The notes: generated by a model not told the origin, from the letters alone. 34,980 bases of DNA from an uncultured Saprospirales bacterium (GCA_913061325.1 CAJXUU010000017.1:1-34980); one strand, 5' to 3'; shown: positions 8,101-16,411, counted from the stretch's first letter. Translations and numbers: made by a program.

Positions 8101-9656
8101 GAATCTATGAGATTATCATTTCTGCCTACAAATCCTCTATCAAAATCTTGCATTATCCAACGCCACTTTGTTGTATTATTTTTGGGTTTCCACATCTGTA
8201 TATTATGTCCCCAACTGCTATTACTCGACCAAATTTGAGCTATGAAATAATCAGTCATGTTCTCAATATCCATTAGCTCGCTCACTTCTTGATAGTTAGA
8301 AAGATTGGACATATCATTTTCAAACAAAGCAAACAATTCCTTAAACGATGTATTATCTCCTTGTTCGACATATCCATTATTTTCGATCAGATCATATTCA
8401 CTAGCTAACAAACCAAAGTTTTCTTCTATGAAGCCTTCGTCAATTCGCGAGCGCATATTATGAATACCCATATATTCGCCATTAATAAATGCCACGGCTG
8501 GTTTATAATCCATATGTTCGAGATCCATATAACCATCAGTCAAATCTTGACACAGTGCATCTCTGAATAGCGTATTGCCCCAATCGCTGCCAGAAGCTCT
8601 CAACGTAAAGTTGTCATATTTTTTACGCTTTTTATTGTAAAACAACTGGTATTCTAAGTTATTGTTATCGTAATCATTGTCAAAATAAATCCCCAACATT
8701 TTTTGAGGGAGTACCCAAGCATTTAGGCCATTTACTTTTGTTCCAGCCAATTCATTGAAAGCAGCTCTATCGCTACCATCATTTTCAAACAATTCAATAT
8801 TGATTGGATATTCCCATTCTGGTTTAAAATCCTGTACGTATATACCGATGGCAGGATCCCAAAAGTTTTCAGGATTACTACTTATAGAAATTACAGGTAA
8901 GTTTTTAATGTTTTTTAACTCATTGATAAAATAAGTGTTAGTCTTGATTTTACCAGGAATGAAATTCTCATTCAAGATCCTTGCTCTGAGAACAGTTGTT
9001 TCGGAAACTTGAATGGGAGATGTATATGTAGAAGAAGATAGATTAGGTTCTGATCCATCTGTTGTATACTTTATTGTACCTTCTATGGCTTTCATTGCTA
9101 TTTCGACAGAAGATGTATATATGCCACCTTTAACATCGAAGTGAGGTTCATAAAATGTAATCCCCTCATATGCAGTGGTCGTGTTACTTTCGCCTGGAGT
9201 TGGATCTATGAAGAAAGAAATTATCGATGAGCCATCTGTATTTCTTCCTTGGGAAATATTTGTTTTATGATTGACATAAGAGATATGATCTATGAGGATT
9301 GTATCTAAATTCGACAGTCCGATCTCTTCTGCATCTTTTGTCAATTTAAAGTTAGCATGATTACCAATATTTTCACCATCAGCCCAGATTAAAAGATGAG
9401 CGTTTCCTTGAATCAATGTGCCTTCTGGAAATGTCCATTTGGTTGGATTATTAAAATTATCTGTTAGAAAATATCCACCTAGATCTACTTCGACATTATA
9501 ATCATTGAATATTTCTATCCAATCCCCTGAATTATCAAAATCTGGATCAGAGATGATAGAGGAGTTGGACGCCATCCATTCATTGATATATAATTGACTG
9601 TAAGCTGTGATACATGTGATAGTCAGTAGGAAACAGAGAGTAGATCTTATAATCAT
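5166..9656 (-). CDS. Secreted LTD/CotH/beta-helix protein with T9SS sorting domain
   Basis: The 1496-residue protein begins with a signal peptide (1-20, cleavage after AYS). A lamin-tail domain covers 21-150 (INEWMASN, DWIEIFN). A chitobiase/FN3-associated segment follows (about 165-245, with YTTDGSEP). A CotH kinase-like domain covers about 255-620, with FINGEYMGIHN and the metal-site-like DFDRGF (504-509). Next are a galactose-binding-like beta region (about 700-862, LADDGAVVYINGHEV), a right-handed beta-helix with Asn/Asp-rich turns (about 905-1250), and a second lamin-tail domain (about 1272-1395). Residues 1423-1496 form a type A T9SS sorting domain: ELFPNPTSGILNI, then ISGLITGNYFVKI, and a basic end. 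Export by T9SS and cell-surface anchoring follow from this. Kinase activity is uncertain, because the position usually Glu in the NLREKID-like segment is Ser403. Confidence 0.85.
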   Translation of the reverse strand: MIIRSTLCFLLTITCITAYSQLYINEWMASNSSIISDPDFDNSGDWIEIFNDYNVEVDLGGYFLTDNFNNPTKWTFPEGTLIQGNAHLLIWADGENIGNHANFKLTKDAEEIGLSNLDTILIDHISYVNHKTNISQGRNTDGSSIISFFIDPTPGESNTTTAYEGITFYEPHFDVKGGIYTSSVEIAMKAIEGTIKYTTDGSEPNLSSSTYTSPIQVSETTVLRARILNENFIPGKIKTNTYFINELKNIKNLPVISISSNPENFWDPAIGIYVQDFKPEWEYPINIELFENDGSDRAAFNELAGTKVNGLNAWVLPQKMLGIYFDNDYDNNNLEYQLFYNKKRKKYDNFTLRASGSDWGNTLFRDALCQDLTDGYMDLEHMDYKPAVAFINGEYMGIHNMRSRIDEGFIEENFGLLASEYDLIENNGYVEQGDNTSFKELFALFENDMSNLSNYQEVSELMDIENMTDYFIAQIWSSNSSWGHNIQMWKPKNNTTKWRWIMQDFDRGFVGRNDNLIDSYSTEVNPAGYNWARLPLKALLGNDDFSKQFASKFTTHLYTTYHPTRVINKINEYANYIAPNIPNHVDKWAGTTSVYGNGLPSVSYWEEEVDELRLFANQRRGNLITDIKSTFSLSGPVTLNVINLSNTDSYVTINELKIPDDIWTGPYFPDMPFELEAVVSPGEDFIGWTTAKFKPLIDSPSEWKYLDSGLDLGQDWKTLDFNDNNWSNGLSELGYGDQDENTEVSYGGNPDEKFITTYFRKRIQIDNISEDAGSMILELLADDGAVVYINGHEVVRYNMPSGVISSQTQASSTLANPEEYTFYQHLILSESLIQGINIIAVEVHQSGKTSSDISFDLRLKWLTTPSNQYISTEPKITVNLSTDSSLVANYISNNSCVLRGVISENTTLIKDCSPYLVTSDVIVSSGISLNIEEGVELKFSSKTNLTVLGDLQVLGTESNPIIFSSIYSDEDWGSIILKNGTAKSILNWTEIIGASNGPHPVYENAAISVFNSAIELDHITIVDVANNPILAYYSDVDMTNSLLNSKVTGDLINVKYGSASVINCTFEGNKEIDTDAIDYDEVIDGIIKGNKITNFLGFNSDGIDIGEESKNILIQDNFIHNCTDKGVSAGQQSSLLVTNNTIANCDKGIAIKDESSAIIDQTTFYNVTTPVAAFEKNIGIGGGIAFITNSILSNSAGQSIEYDDNSYIDASYNLSDTDTILGEFNIEGHPQFIAPSNYDFNLLNTSNAINAGVNDSGMAIDLGSKFVDSQAEPLLMISAINYAPLENIDAEFIEIYNASLESINIQDYTISNAVDFIFPIYIITSGETIRIALNSSLQSSSDKTIFQWTRGRLSNGGEKIRLTSKYGIVLDQVTYDNKSPWPSEADGQGSYLSLISPDLDNHHSESWIAQLSTKTNDPSDIEYDIELFPNPTSGILNIRSKTPFSRIDICNSLGLALKSQQINNNLETKIDISGLITGNYFVKIDGRWIKTIVLIN

Positions 9657-10009
9657 TTAACCGTGTTGAAACCAAATAAATAACTTAAATAGTAATAATA
9701 ATTCACCTGAATGAACCGTAAAGTTAATACTTATATGTTCTTCTTAATATTAAATTAATGAAAATAATCTATGGTTTAGTCTACTCTTAATAGATATCAT
9801 TAATCTAAAAAGGTAGAGTTCTTAATTTCTAAGTCCTCATGATAGTCTAGATTGGATTCTCATCTTATGGACTAAACGGATATTATTTCAATTCTTGAAT
9901 AAGAAGTTATTTAACAACATTGACTCTTTTTTGTTTGATTTATATTCAACGCTGTCCACTCAATTATTCAAAATAACTACGTTTGCATTCATTATAATAA
10001 TAATATTCA
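9657..10009. other. Intergenic region, nothing recognised
   Basis: This 353-base AT-rich gap separates the start of the T9SS cargo gene from the end of the YbbP-like permease, both on the minus strand. I found no tRNA, no strong terminator and no full -7/-33 promoter pair. A short plus-strand open frame running from 9895 into the permease gene has no coding character. Confidence 0.5.
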
Positions 10010-12526
10010 TTACACATTCCTCAATATTTCTAAAGGAGATCTTTTTACAACATCACGACTATTCCACAAACCGATAATAACAGTAAGCGCCACGATAAAT
10101 ATAAAGATCCCAAAAATTGGCCACCAACTAAGATTGAAATCTAATTCGAAAACAAATTTGGCCAGCAGATAACTACCTGAGACAGCCAAAGAGATCCCAG
10201 TGAGTGCTGATAAAATTCCTAACGATGCGTACTCCACAGCATTAATTCTATAGATTTTTTTCTCTACCGCACCTAAAGTTCTTAACAGTACACTTTCGCG
10301 AATTCTCTGAAACTTACTCAAAAATAGAGAACTAATTAATACAATAAGTCCTATCAAAATACTAAAGCCGGCCATAAATTTGATTACATAACTAACTTTA
10401 GTAATTATATCATTTAGAGTAGCAAGTATACTCCCAAGATCAATTACAGAGGCATTTGGCATACTTTTCACAACAGCATTTCTAAAGTCTGCCGTAGTTT
10501 GTTTTTCTGGAGATTTCGTGACTAGAATGAGAAATTGAGGAGCATCTTCAAGCACACCTATAGGAAATAAAATAAAGAACCTAGATTCCATTTTTCGGAA
10601 ATTGATCTCTCGAATACTGCCAACGTAAGTTGTAATCATGGCACCTTGAACGTTCCAAACCAATTCATCACCAACTTCAACATCAAGACCGTTACTATAT
10701 CTTTCGCTTAGAGATATAAATATAGAATCTCCTCCATCATGGACACCGGTATATGTACCTTCCAACAGTACATCGTCTACAGGCATTTCCTCCTGATAAC
10801 TAACCCTAGCTTCTCTATTGATTGCCCATCTGCTAGAAGTACGTGTAGTATCAGACAACCAATCCTTCTTAGACTTGCCTTTCCATGCAGCCAATTCCAT
10901 AGTTACGACTGGAACATGTTGAATAATTGGCATTTCAAATGACTTGGTAAGATCCTCTATCTCTTCTTTTTGATCTGCTTCAATTCCAAATACGATCATG
11001 TTAGGCTGATTGCCTACCCCCATATCTTCAACATTATTAAGAATAAGCCCTTGAAGTATAAAAAGTAAAGTCAAGATTCCTGTTCCTAAACCAATCGATA
11101 CAATCAAGGTCAATGTTTGATTATTAGGTCGATAGAGATTAGATAAACCTTGTCTCACAACAAAACTCGCACTAGAAGGAAAGAACTTTCGAACTGCCCA
11201 CGTAACGGATTTTGCTACTCCATATAGAATTAAAAATGCAAAAAGTATGCCTGCAGAGAAGGTGATCGCATCTAATACATTTTCAGTTAATGTATATAGG
11301 AACCCTGTAATTGTTATAAAGATTAATCCATAAATTAACCATTGAAGAGGGTCTCTTTGCTGAGTATCATCACTAATTCTCAATGCTCTCAATGGAGTCA
11401 CTCTTCGGATGCCTAAGAGAGGTCCAATTGCAAAGAGAGATGTAATCAACTCTCCCATTACAAATCCTTTGATCATAGCACTTGGTGAAATAGACATATT
11501 GACTTCATAAGGTAAAAAGCCTTTTAAAACTAGAGGTAATATGACTTGAATTATACTTCCAAGAGCAACACCAAAGATTACACTTAAAGTACCTAAACTT
11601 ATAATTTGAAGAAAATAAACCATGAAGGCTTCTTCACTTTTCATTCCTAAACATCTAAGGATAGCTATACTTTGAACTTTTGTTTTTACATAAATTAAAA
11701 CACTACTTGCTACGCCAATACAAGCTAACAGCAATGATATAAGAGCTACAATATTTAAGAAATTGTTCAAATTTGAGAATGCCTCTTGTAGATTTTGTCT
11801 TTGGTCTTCTACAGTTGTAATTCTTTGAGCTTCATTTCTGAATTTTTTTCGTCTGACATCTTCCCAATCATCAAGGTCAATGTCTTTAAATACTTTTACA
11901 TACTCCTTATAATTGACAAGGCTTCCCGGTTGTATTAAATTTGTTGCTTCTATATTCTGACCTCCAATATATACTGAAGGAGCAAAAGAAGCTCCAGCAT
12001 CAACACTTCCAAATGCATTCATCAACCGGCCAGTAATGGGAAACATTACTTCTCCTAATTTGATAGAATCTCCAACCTCCAGACCATACTGTAGCATCAT
12101 GCCATCATCGACTAAAGCGGCCAATTCAGATTTATAAGTATTTGCAGCTTCTAAAGGTTCAGTGATAAGTTTACCATAGTATGGGAAGTTTCCTGTTAGT
12201 CCTTTTAACCTTACAAATTGACTTTCATCCTTTGATGGTAAATATGACATCGAGAAAAGCTCTAACTCACTTGTCCTTTCTGTAGATAGTGAATCTAGGG
12301 AAGCTACTAAATCTTCATTAAGAGGTTTATTGCCTCCAACAGTCATATCAGCACCAAGGAGTGACTTAGATTGATTTTCTATATCTCTGACTAGATTATC
12401 ATTAAAGGAATTGATAGCAACCAATGCTGCAACACCAAGTATTATCGAAGACATAAACAATATAAGCTTCGAACGATCCTTCCTACTATCTCGGATAGCT
12501 GTTTTTACAATTAATGACCAATTCAT
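10010..12526 (-). CDS. ybbP: ABC exporter permease, FtsX/MacB superfamily, YbbP-like
   Basis: The 838-residue integral membrane protein has the duplicated FtsX layout. One membrane helix lies near residues 20-42, followed by a large periplasmic domain to about 245. A three-helix FtsX core (about 250-380), further helices (about 390-450), a helix at about 470-495 and a second periplasmic domain (about 500-715) follow. A final FtsX core lies at about 720-830. About 10 helices in 800-840 residues is the YbbP pattern, not the 4-helix MacB or LolC form. Such type VII transporters transmit ATP energy mechanically to the periplasm rather than moving substrate through a channel. Its start overlaps the ATPase stop by ATGA, so the two are translationally coupled. 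Confidence 0.85.
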   Translation of the reverse strand: MNWSLIVKTAIRDSRKDRSKLILFMSSIILGVAALVAINSFNDNLVRDIENQSKSLLGADMTVGGNKPLNEDLVASLDSLSTERTSELELFSMSYLPSKDESQFVRLKGLTGNFPYYGKLITEPLEAANTYKSELAALVDDGMMLQYGLEVGDSIKLGEVMFPITGRLMNAFGSVDAGASFAPSVYIGGQNIEATNLIQPGSLVNYKEYVKVFKDIDLDDWEDVRRKKFRNEAQRITTVEDQRQNLQEAFSNLNNFLNIVALISLLLACIGVASSVLIYVKTKVQSIAILRCLGMKSEEAFMVYFLQIISLGTLSVIFGVALGSIIQVILPLVLKGFLPYEVNMSISPSAMIKGFVMGELITSLFAIGPLLGIRRVTPLRALRISDDTQQRDPLQWLIYGLIFITITGFLYTLTENVLDAITFSAGILFAFLILYGVAKSVTWAVRKFFPSSASFVVRQGLSNLYRPNNQTLTLIVSIGLGTGILTLLFILQGLILNNVEDMGVGNQPNMIVFGIEADQKEEIEDLTKSFEMPIIQHVPVVTMELAAWKGKSKKDWLSDTTRTSSRWAINREARVSYQEEMPVDDVLLEGTYTGVHDGGDSIFISLSERYSNGLDVEVGDELVWNVQGAMITTYVGSIREINFRKMESRFFILFPIGVLEDAPQFLILVTKSPEKQTTADFRNAVVKSMPNASVIDLGSILATLNDIITKVSYVIKFMAGFSILIGLIVLISSLFLSKFQRIRESVLLRTLGAVEKKIYRINAVEYASLGILSALTGISLAVSGSYLLAKFVFELDFNLSWWPIFGIFIFIVALTVIIGLWNSRDVVKRSPLEILRNV

Positions 12527-13218
12527 ATTTGTGCCGTTGCTTTTATACGTTGATCACTTACTATTTTACCGCCTTTTAATTTTATTATTCTATCTGTTTT
12601 ATTGGCTAATTCTAAATCATGAGTTACAATGATAAGCGTAGTTTGTTTTTCTTTATTTAATTCAAAAAGTAATCCCTCAACGATTGATCCAGTTTCTTCG
12701 TCAAGATTCCCAGTAGGTTCATCAGCAAATAAAATTTCTGGATCATTACTGAAAGCTCTTGCCAGAGAAACACGTTGTTGTTCTCCACCTGATAATTGAC
12801 TAGGATAATGGTGAGACCTTCCGCCTAATCCAACTCTTTCTAAAAGTTGTTCCGCTTTTTCTTTTGCCCCTTTCGCTCGTCCTTGTAATTCTAAAGGAAT
12901 CATTACATTCTCTAATGCTGTCAATGTAGGCAGCAATTGAAAATTTTGAAATATAAATCCTACTTTTCGATTTCGAACTTCTGCCTTTTCATTTTCAGTC
13001 AAACTACTTATCATTGACCCCGCAAGTGAAATAGAACCTGAAGTTGGAGTATCTAAGCCTGCGCAAAGTCCAAGTACTGTGGTCTTTCCTGATCCTGATG
13101 GACCTACAATGGATACTATCTCTCCTTTATTAACAGAGAAATTGATATCATCCAAAACAGTCAGCTCCTTATGTATGCCTTTATATTTCTTAAAAATTGA
13201 TTTTGCTTCTAGAATCAT
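12523..13218 (-). CDS. ybbA: ABC transporter ATP-binding protein, YbbA/LolD-like
   Basis: The 231-residue ATPase has all motifs intact: Walker A GPSGSGKTT (39-47), Q-loop Gln91, signature LSGGEQQR (142-149), Walker B ILFADEPTG (162-170) and the switch His200. It belongs to the MacB/LolD/YbbA/FtsE group that pairs with FtsX-fold permeases. The very next gene, overlapping by 4 bases, encodes an 838-residue YbbP-like permease, which favours YbbA over LolD. It is divergent from the TesA-like gene, with a 143-base gap, as in the ybbAP/tesA locus of E. coli. The probable role is to power lipid or hydrophobic-molecule handling at the outer face of the inner membrane; that function is inferred from the family. 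Confidence 0.87.
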   Translation of the reverse strand: MILEAKSIFKKYKGIHKELTVLDDINFSVNKGEIVSIVGPSGSGKTTVLGLCAGLDTPTSGSISLAGSMISSLTENEKAEVRNRKVGFIFQNFQLLPTLTALENVMIPLELQGRAKGAKEKAEQLLERVGLGGRSHHYPSQLSGGEQQRVSLARAFSNDPEILFADEPTGNLDEETGSIVEGLLFELNKEKQTTLIIVTHDLELANKTDRIIKLKGGKIVSDQRIKATAQI

Positions 13219-13361
13219 TTTGATTTTCCTTTAAGTACTATGTTTAACTAATCTTGCCAACTATAGTTTATGATAGTCAATAGAACGTTTCATCTATTAA
13301 TTACCTTACAAGAACTAATAAAAACTAATTTCGTTTACATATTAAACAGATAGATATACAA

Positions 13362-14153
13362 ATGAGCCATAACTATAGACGAATCCTTGAAAAACTGACT
13401 ATTCAGAACTGGAGAAAACTGTATAAACTTAAAATCAAAAAGAAGAAAATCAAGGTTATCAAGAAGTTTTCAAAATCATTTCTGCTATTGATTCTAATTG
13501 CTATATCTGCAATTTCGTGCAAAGATGAAAAGTCTACCAACACAAAAGCAATAAATGAGAACAAAGTGGAAACTAAAAAAGCTGATTTAGCTAAAAAGAG
13601 CGATAAAAAGGTAATTCTCTTTTATGGTAATAGCTTGACAGCTGGATATGGCCTTGATCCAAGCGAATCATTCCCTTCGAACATTGAAGATATAATAGAT
13701 TCACTTGATTTGCAGTATGAAGTTGTAAATGCAGGTTTAAGTGGTGAAACCACTTCTGGAGGACTAAAAAGACTGGATTGGGTAATGAAACAAAAAGTAG
13801 ATTTTTTTATTCTAGAACTAGGAGCTAATGATATGCTTCGTGGATTACCTATAGATGAAACAAGAAAGAACCTATCGGCTATCATAAGTGGCGTAAAAGC
13901 AAAAAATCCAAATGTAAAAATTGGTCTCTGCGAAATGCTGGCTCCTCCTAATATGGGAGATGATTATGTGAATGAATTTACTAAGATATATAAAGACCTT
14001 TCAGCACCTGATGATATCGTTTTCTTTCCTTTTTTCTTAGAAGGAGTGGCTGGACATCCAGATCTAATGCTCCAAGATGGAAAACATCCCAATGCCGAAG
14101 GTCAGAAAATAGTGGCAGGGAATGTTTGGACAGTTTTAGAGGGTATGCTGTAA
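13362..14153 (+). CDS. tesA: SGNH hydrolase, TesA-like esterase/lysophospholipase, putative lipoprotein
   Basis: The SGNH-fold hydrolase has block I FYGNSLTAGYG with nucleophile Ser91 and Asn in place of the usual Asp of GDSL. Block II is GLSGETTSGG (about 125-134), block III GAND (154-157), and block V LQDGKHPN with Asp239 and His242. The E. coli relative TesA is a soluble periplasmic protein. Here residues 39-53 (SFLLLILIAISAISC) look like a lipoprotein signal with Cys53 as the acylated residue, followed by a 30-residue charged linker, so it is probably membrane-anchored. The first 38 residues are unusually long and basic, and no second ATG exists before the signal, so the true start may be a non-ATG codon further in. 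It is divergent from ybbAP. Confidence 0.85.
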   Translation: MSHNYRRILEKLTIQNWRKLYKLKIKKKKIKVIKKFSKSFLLLILIAISAISCKDEKSTNTKAINENKVETKKADLAKKSDKKVILFYGNSLTAGYGLDPSESFPSNIEDIIDSLDLQYEVVNAGLSGETTSGGLKRLDWVMKQKVDFFILELGANDMLRGLPIDETRKNLSAIISGVKAKNPNVKIGLCEMLAPPNMGDDYVNEFTKIYKDLSAPDDIVFFPFFLEGVAGHPDLMLQDGKHPNAEGQKIVAGNVWTVLEGML

Positions 14154-14170
14154 AGTATACATAACTTCCA

Positions 14171-14202
14171 TTTGCCATTCACGATGCCTTTCCTTAGTTT
14201 AG
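14171..14202 (+). promoter_or_regulatory. Bacteroidota-type promoter for the coiled-coil/SARP operon
   Basis: TTTG at 14171-14174 and TAGTTTAG at 14195-14202 are 20 bases apart. They fit the Bacteroidota -33 TTTG and -7 TAnnTTTG pattern with one mismatch in the -7 box. The ATG at 14227 follows 24 bases later. Confidence 0.5.
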
Positions 14203-14226
14203 CACCATAACAAAAAAGACAGTACC

Positions 14227-14742
14227 ATGTCCAAAGATCAGTCAGCGTCATTTATGATTAGATTCACACAGAAGATATATGAATCTGAAGAAGGAAGTCC
14301 AAATGTACAATGGAGAGGAAAGATTTCTCATGTACAAAGCGGAGATAATCAAGGTTTTGTCGAATTCGATCGAGCTGTAGATTTTATGCAGGAACATCTC
14401 GGTAATGTTACTCAATCTACCATAGAAGACAAAACCAAGAAAGAACAAGAGGGAATTCTATCTAAGAGTTTTGATATGTTAAAAAAATTCAAAGATCAAG
14501 CGCCAACATTTGTAATGGATACGATCAAGGATCCAATGGGTCAGGTTGAAAACATCCAAGGTCAGATCAAAGAACAAATCAAAGATGTAAGTGATGATCT
14601 AAGTCAAAAACTTGATGTTGACCATTTGAGAATGGCATCAAAATCGGATTACAAGGAAGTATTATCTATGATAAAAGCCATGTCAAAACAAATAGAAAAA
14701 CTTACAGATAAAGTGGACAAATTGGACAAATCAAAGAAGTAA
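14227..14742 (+). CDS. Coiled-coil protein with phasin-like C-terminus
   Basis: The 171-residue, highly charged protein has no signal peptide or membrane segment. Residues 7-58 (SFMIRFTQKIY, NVQWRGKISHVQSGD, GFVEFDRAVDFMQEHL) form a small alpha/beta unit. It resembles short conserved bacterial domains in which an Arg/Phe strand, a WRG strand and a final helix are conserved. Residues 75-171 are helical; the last part (SKSDYKEVLSMIKAMSKQIEKLTDKVDKL) is a heptad coiled coil resembling the C-terminal segment of PHA-granule phasins. No PHA synthase is nearby, so a granule role is only a hypothesis. Two bases separate its stop from the SARP start, so the two are co-transcribed and probably linked in function. 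Confidence 0.6.
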   Translation: MSKDQSASFMIRFTQKIYESEEGSPNVQWRGKISHVQSGDNQGFVEFDRAVDFMQEHLGNVTQSTIEDKTKKEQEGILSKSFDMLKKFKDQAPTFVMDTIKDPMGQVENIQGQIKEQIKDVSDDLSQKLDVDHLRMASKSDYKEVLSMIKAMSKQIEKLTDKVDKLDKSKK

Positions 14743-14744
14743 TA

Positions 14745-15554
14745 ATGTCCATAGATCACAATCTTGAAGATATAAAACGTAGCAAGCAAGAAGCATCTTT
14801 AGTCATTGAGACTTTAGGTGGTTTTCATGTATTTGTTAACGGCCGAGAGATTTCATCTAAAGAATGGGGACGAGATAAAACTGTCCAACTCATTCAATTT
14901 TTAGTAACAGCTAGACATAGACGTGGGCTACATAAAGAACAGATTATAGATAGACTATGGGAAGATTCTACTGTCGATGAAGGTATGAGAGATCTCAAAG
15001 TCGCACTTCACGGCATCAACAAAGCACTAGAACCGAACAGAAAACCAAGAGAAGAAGCAAAATATATCATTCGGCAAGGTGTCACTTACCAACTTAGTGA
15101 AAAAGATGTTTGGATAGATGCTGAAGCTTTTGATCAAGCGCTTGCTTTAGAAAGTTTAAATATAAATGAAAATCCTGAAAAATCTAAGCAAATATTGCGG
15201 TACGCAACAGAGCTATATAAAGGTTCTTATCTTCCAAATAGAGCCTTCGATGATTGGACGGCAACAGAAAGAGAAAGACTTCAATTACTCGCTATAAACG
15301 CAATGATCAGTTTAGGAGAATCAACGCTTCAGTCAAATCCAACTGAAAGTATTAGACTAGCTCAAGAAGCATTAATAATTGATCCAACTTGGGAAGAAGC
15401 ATACCGCCTTCAAATGACTGCTTATGCTTTAAAAAAAAACCGGCCTCAAGTTATAAAGACATATCAAATTTGTTCTAAGGTTTTGGATGAAGAATTTGGT
15501 ATAGATCCACTTCCAGAAACAAAACGAATCTATGACCAAGTCATGGGGATCTGA
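14745..15554 (+). CDS. SARP-type transcriptional regulator with BTAD domain
   Basis: The 269-residue protein has the minimal SARP form. An OmpR-type winged helix covers about 18-120: LVIETLGGFHVFVNGREIS, then RDKTVQLIQFLVTARHRRGLHKEQIIDRLW, and a recognition region around DLKVALHGINKALE. A bacterial transcriptional activator domain of TPR-like helices follows (about 124-269, WIDAEAFDQAL, YKGSYLPN, DDWTATERERLQLL, WEEAYRLQMTAYAL, EFGIDPLPETKRIY). It lacks the NB-ARC and sensor modules of AfsR. SARPs are best known as pathway activators in actinomycetes; a stand-alone copy in Bacteroidota is less studied. The partner gene 2 bases upstream is the only candidate functional link. The gene converges on the methyltransferase with an 11-base gap. 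Confidence 0.85.
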   Translation: MSIDHNLEDIKRSKQEASLVIETLGGFHVFVNGREISSKEWGRDKTVQLIQFLVTARHRRGLHKEQIIDRLWEDSTVDEGMRDLKVALHGINKALEPNRKPREEAKYIIRQGVTYQLSEKDVWIDAEAFDQALALESLNINENPEKSKQILRYATELYKGSYLPNRAFDDWTATERERLQLLAINAMISLGESTLQSNPTESIRLAQEALIIDPTWEEAYRLQMTAYALKKNRPQVIKTYQICSKVLDEEFGIDPLPETKRIYDQVMGI

Positions 15555-15565
15555 AATAATAAAAT

Positions 15566-16384
15566 CTATATTTTTCGGACAATCCAAGCGTCTTGAGGAG
15601 TTGCTTTGTTATCCTTTGGATTTTGAACTATCACTTCCAAAACTTCGTCATTTCTGAACAACGACCTCATAAATGAATCTGGATGAAATGCTGAATATGT
15701 GCGATGGCCTTCTATTACATTTCCTCGAACTACTAGTTCTCCTTTATCGTATTTTGTTATTTCCGTAAGCGACATTATCTTTTTAAAATTATCTCCTTGA
15801 GTAGTTAAAAATAGCACTCCATCTTTTTTCAATATCCGTTTTAGCTCAGCAGTCCATTTATAATGCATCTCTTCCGACAAATGTGTAAATATTGAAATTC
15901 CATAAATAAAATCAAAAGTCCCATCTGAATAAGGTAAACTTGGTTCTAATGTATTCAAATTGAAATCAATATCAGGAAGATTATCGTTACACCAAGTTAT
16001 TGACTTGGCATTATAATCAGTCCCAAACACATTACTTCCTTCACCTAATAGTTCTGGCATATGTCTAACTACCCTACCTGGGCCACATCCCCAATCAAGT
16101 ACAGCTACTTTATTGGTAATAACATGTTTTCTTAGATTATCAACTATCCAAGAAGCTACTTCTCTCCCTCCCAGTAAGTACTTTTCATAATTAATCTGGA
16201 AAGACTCGTACATCAGATAGTCAGGAGGTAGATTTATATTAGGATTAGCTTTCAAAAAAGCGCTATTCGTTTGTTTGTTTTTATAACTCTGAACATAATA
16301 CCTCACTTGATCTGTCAGATGCATCAATCTAAATTTACGTAGCAGATTTGAGATATTTCCTTTGTTCATAAATCGATAATTCAA
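15566..16384 (-). CDS. Class I SAM-dependent methyltransferase
   Basis: The 272-residue protein has a Rossmann methyltransferase core. Motif I is VLDWGCGPGR (95-104), followed by an acidic strand end (VFGTDYNAKSI) and motif IV-like FDFIYGISIFTHL. A post-motif helix reads WTAELKRILKKDGVLFLTT. The pattern matches the Methyltransf_11/25 type with an N-terminal helical extension of about 60 residues. The substrate cannot be told; the closest architecture is in small-molecule or lipid methyltransferases. ATGs occur at residues 1 and 6, and I kept the first. A good -7 box lies 27 bases upstream. There is no operon partner, since both neighbours are on the other strand. Confidence 0.8.
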   Translation of the reverse strand: MNYRFMNKGNISNLLRKFRLMHLTDQVRYYVQSYKNKQTNSAFLKANPNINLPPDYLMYESFQINYEKYLLGGREVASWIVDNLRKHVITNKVAVLDWGCGPGRVVRHMPELLGEGSNVFGTDYNAKSITWCNDNLPDIDFNLNTLEPSLPYSDGTFDFIYGISIFTHLSEEMHYKWTAELKRILKKDGVLFLTTQGDNFKKIMSLTEITKYDKGELVVRGNVIEGHRTYSAFHPDSFMRSLFRNDEVLEVIVQNPKDNKATPQDAWIVRKI

Positions 16385-16411
16385 TTATTACTATTTCATT
16401 TATAGCATGCT

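Noticed and set aside
9895-10077. 60-codon plus-strand open frame
   Set aside because: It has AT-run composition, overlaps the end of the permease gene, and shows no recognisable protein.
12523-13218. LolD of the lipoprotein-sorting LolCDE system
   Set aside because: The coupled permease is an 838-residue YbbP-type protein and the divergent neighbour is TesA-like. No LolC/E-sized permease is present.
14227-14742. PHA-granule locus
   Set aside because: The phasin resemblance is limited to the C-terminal coiled coil, and no PHA synthase or depolymerase is nearby.
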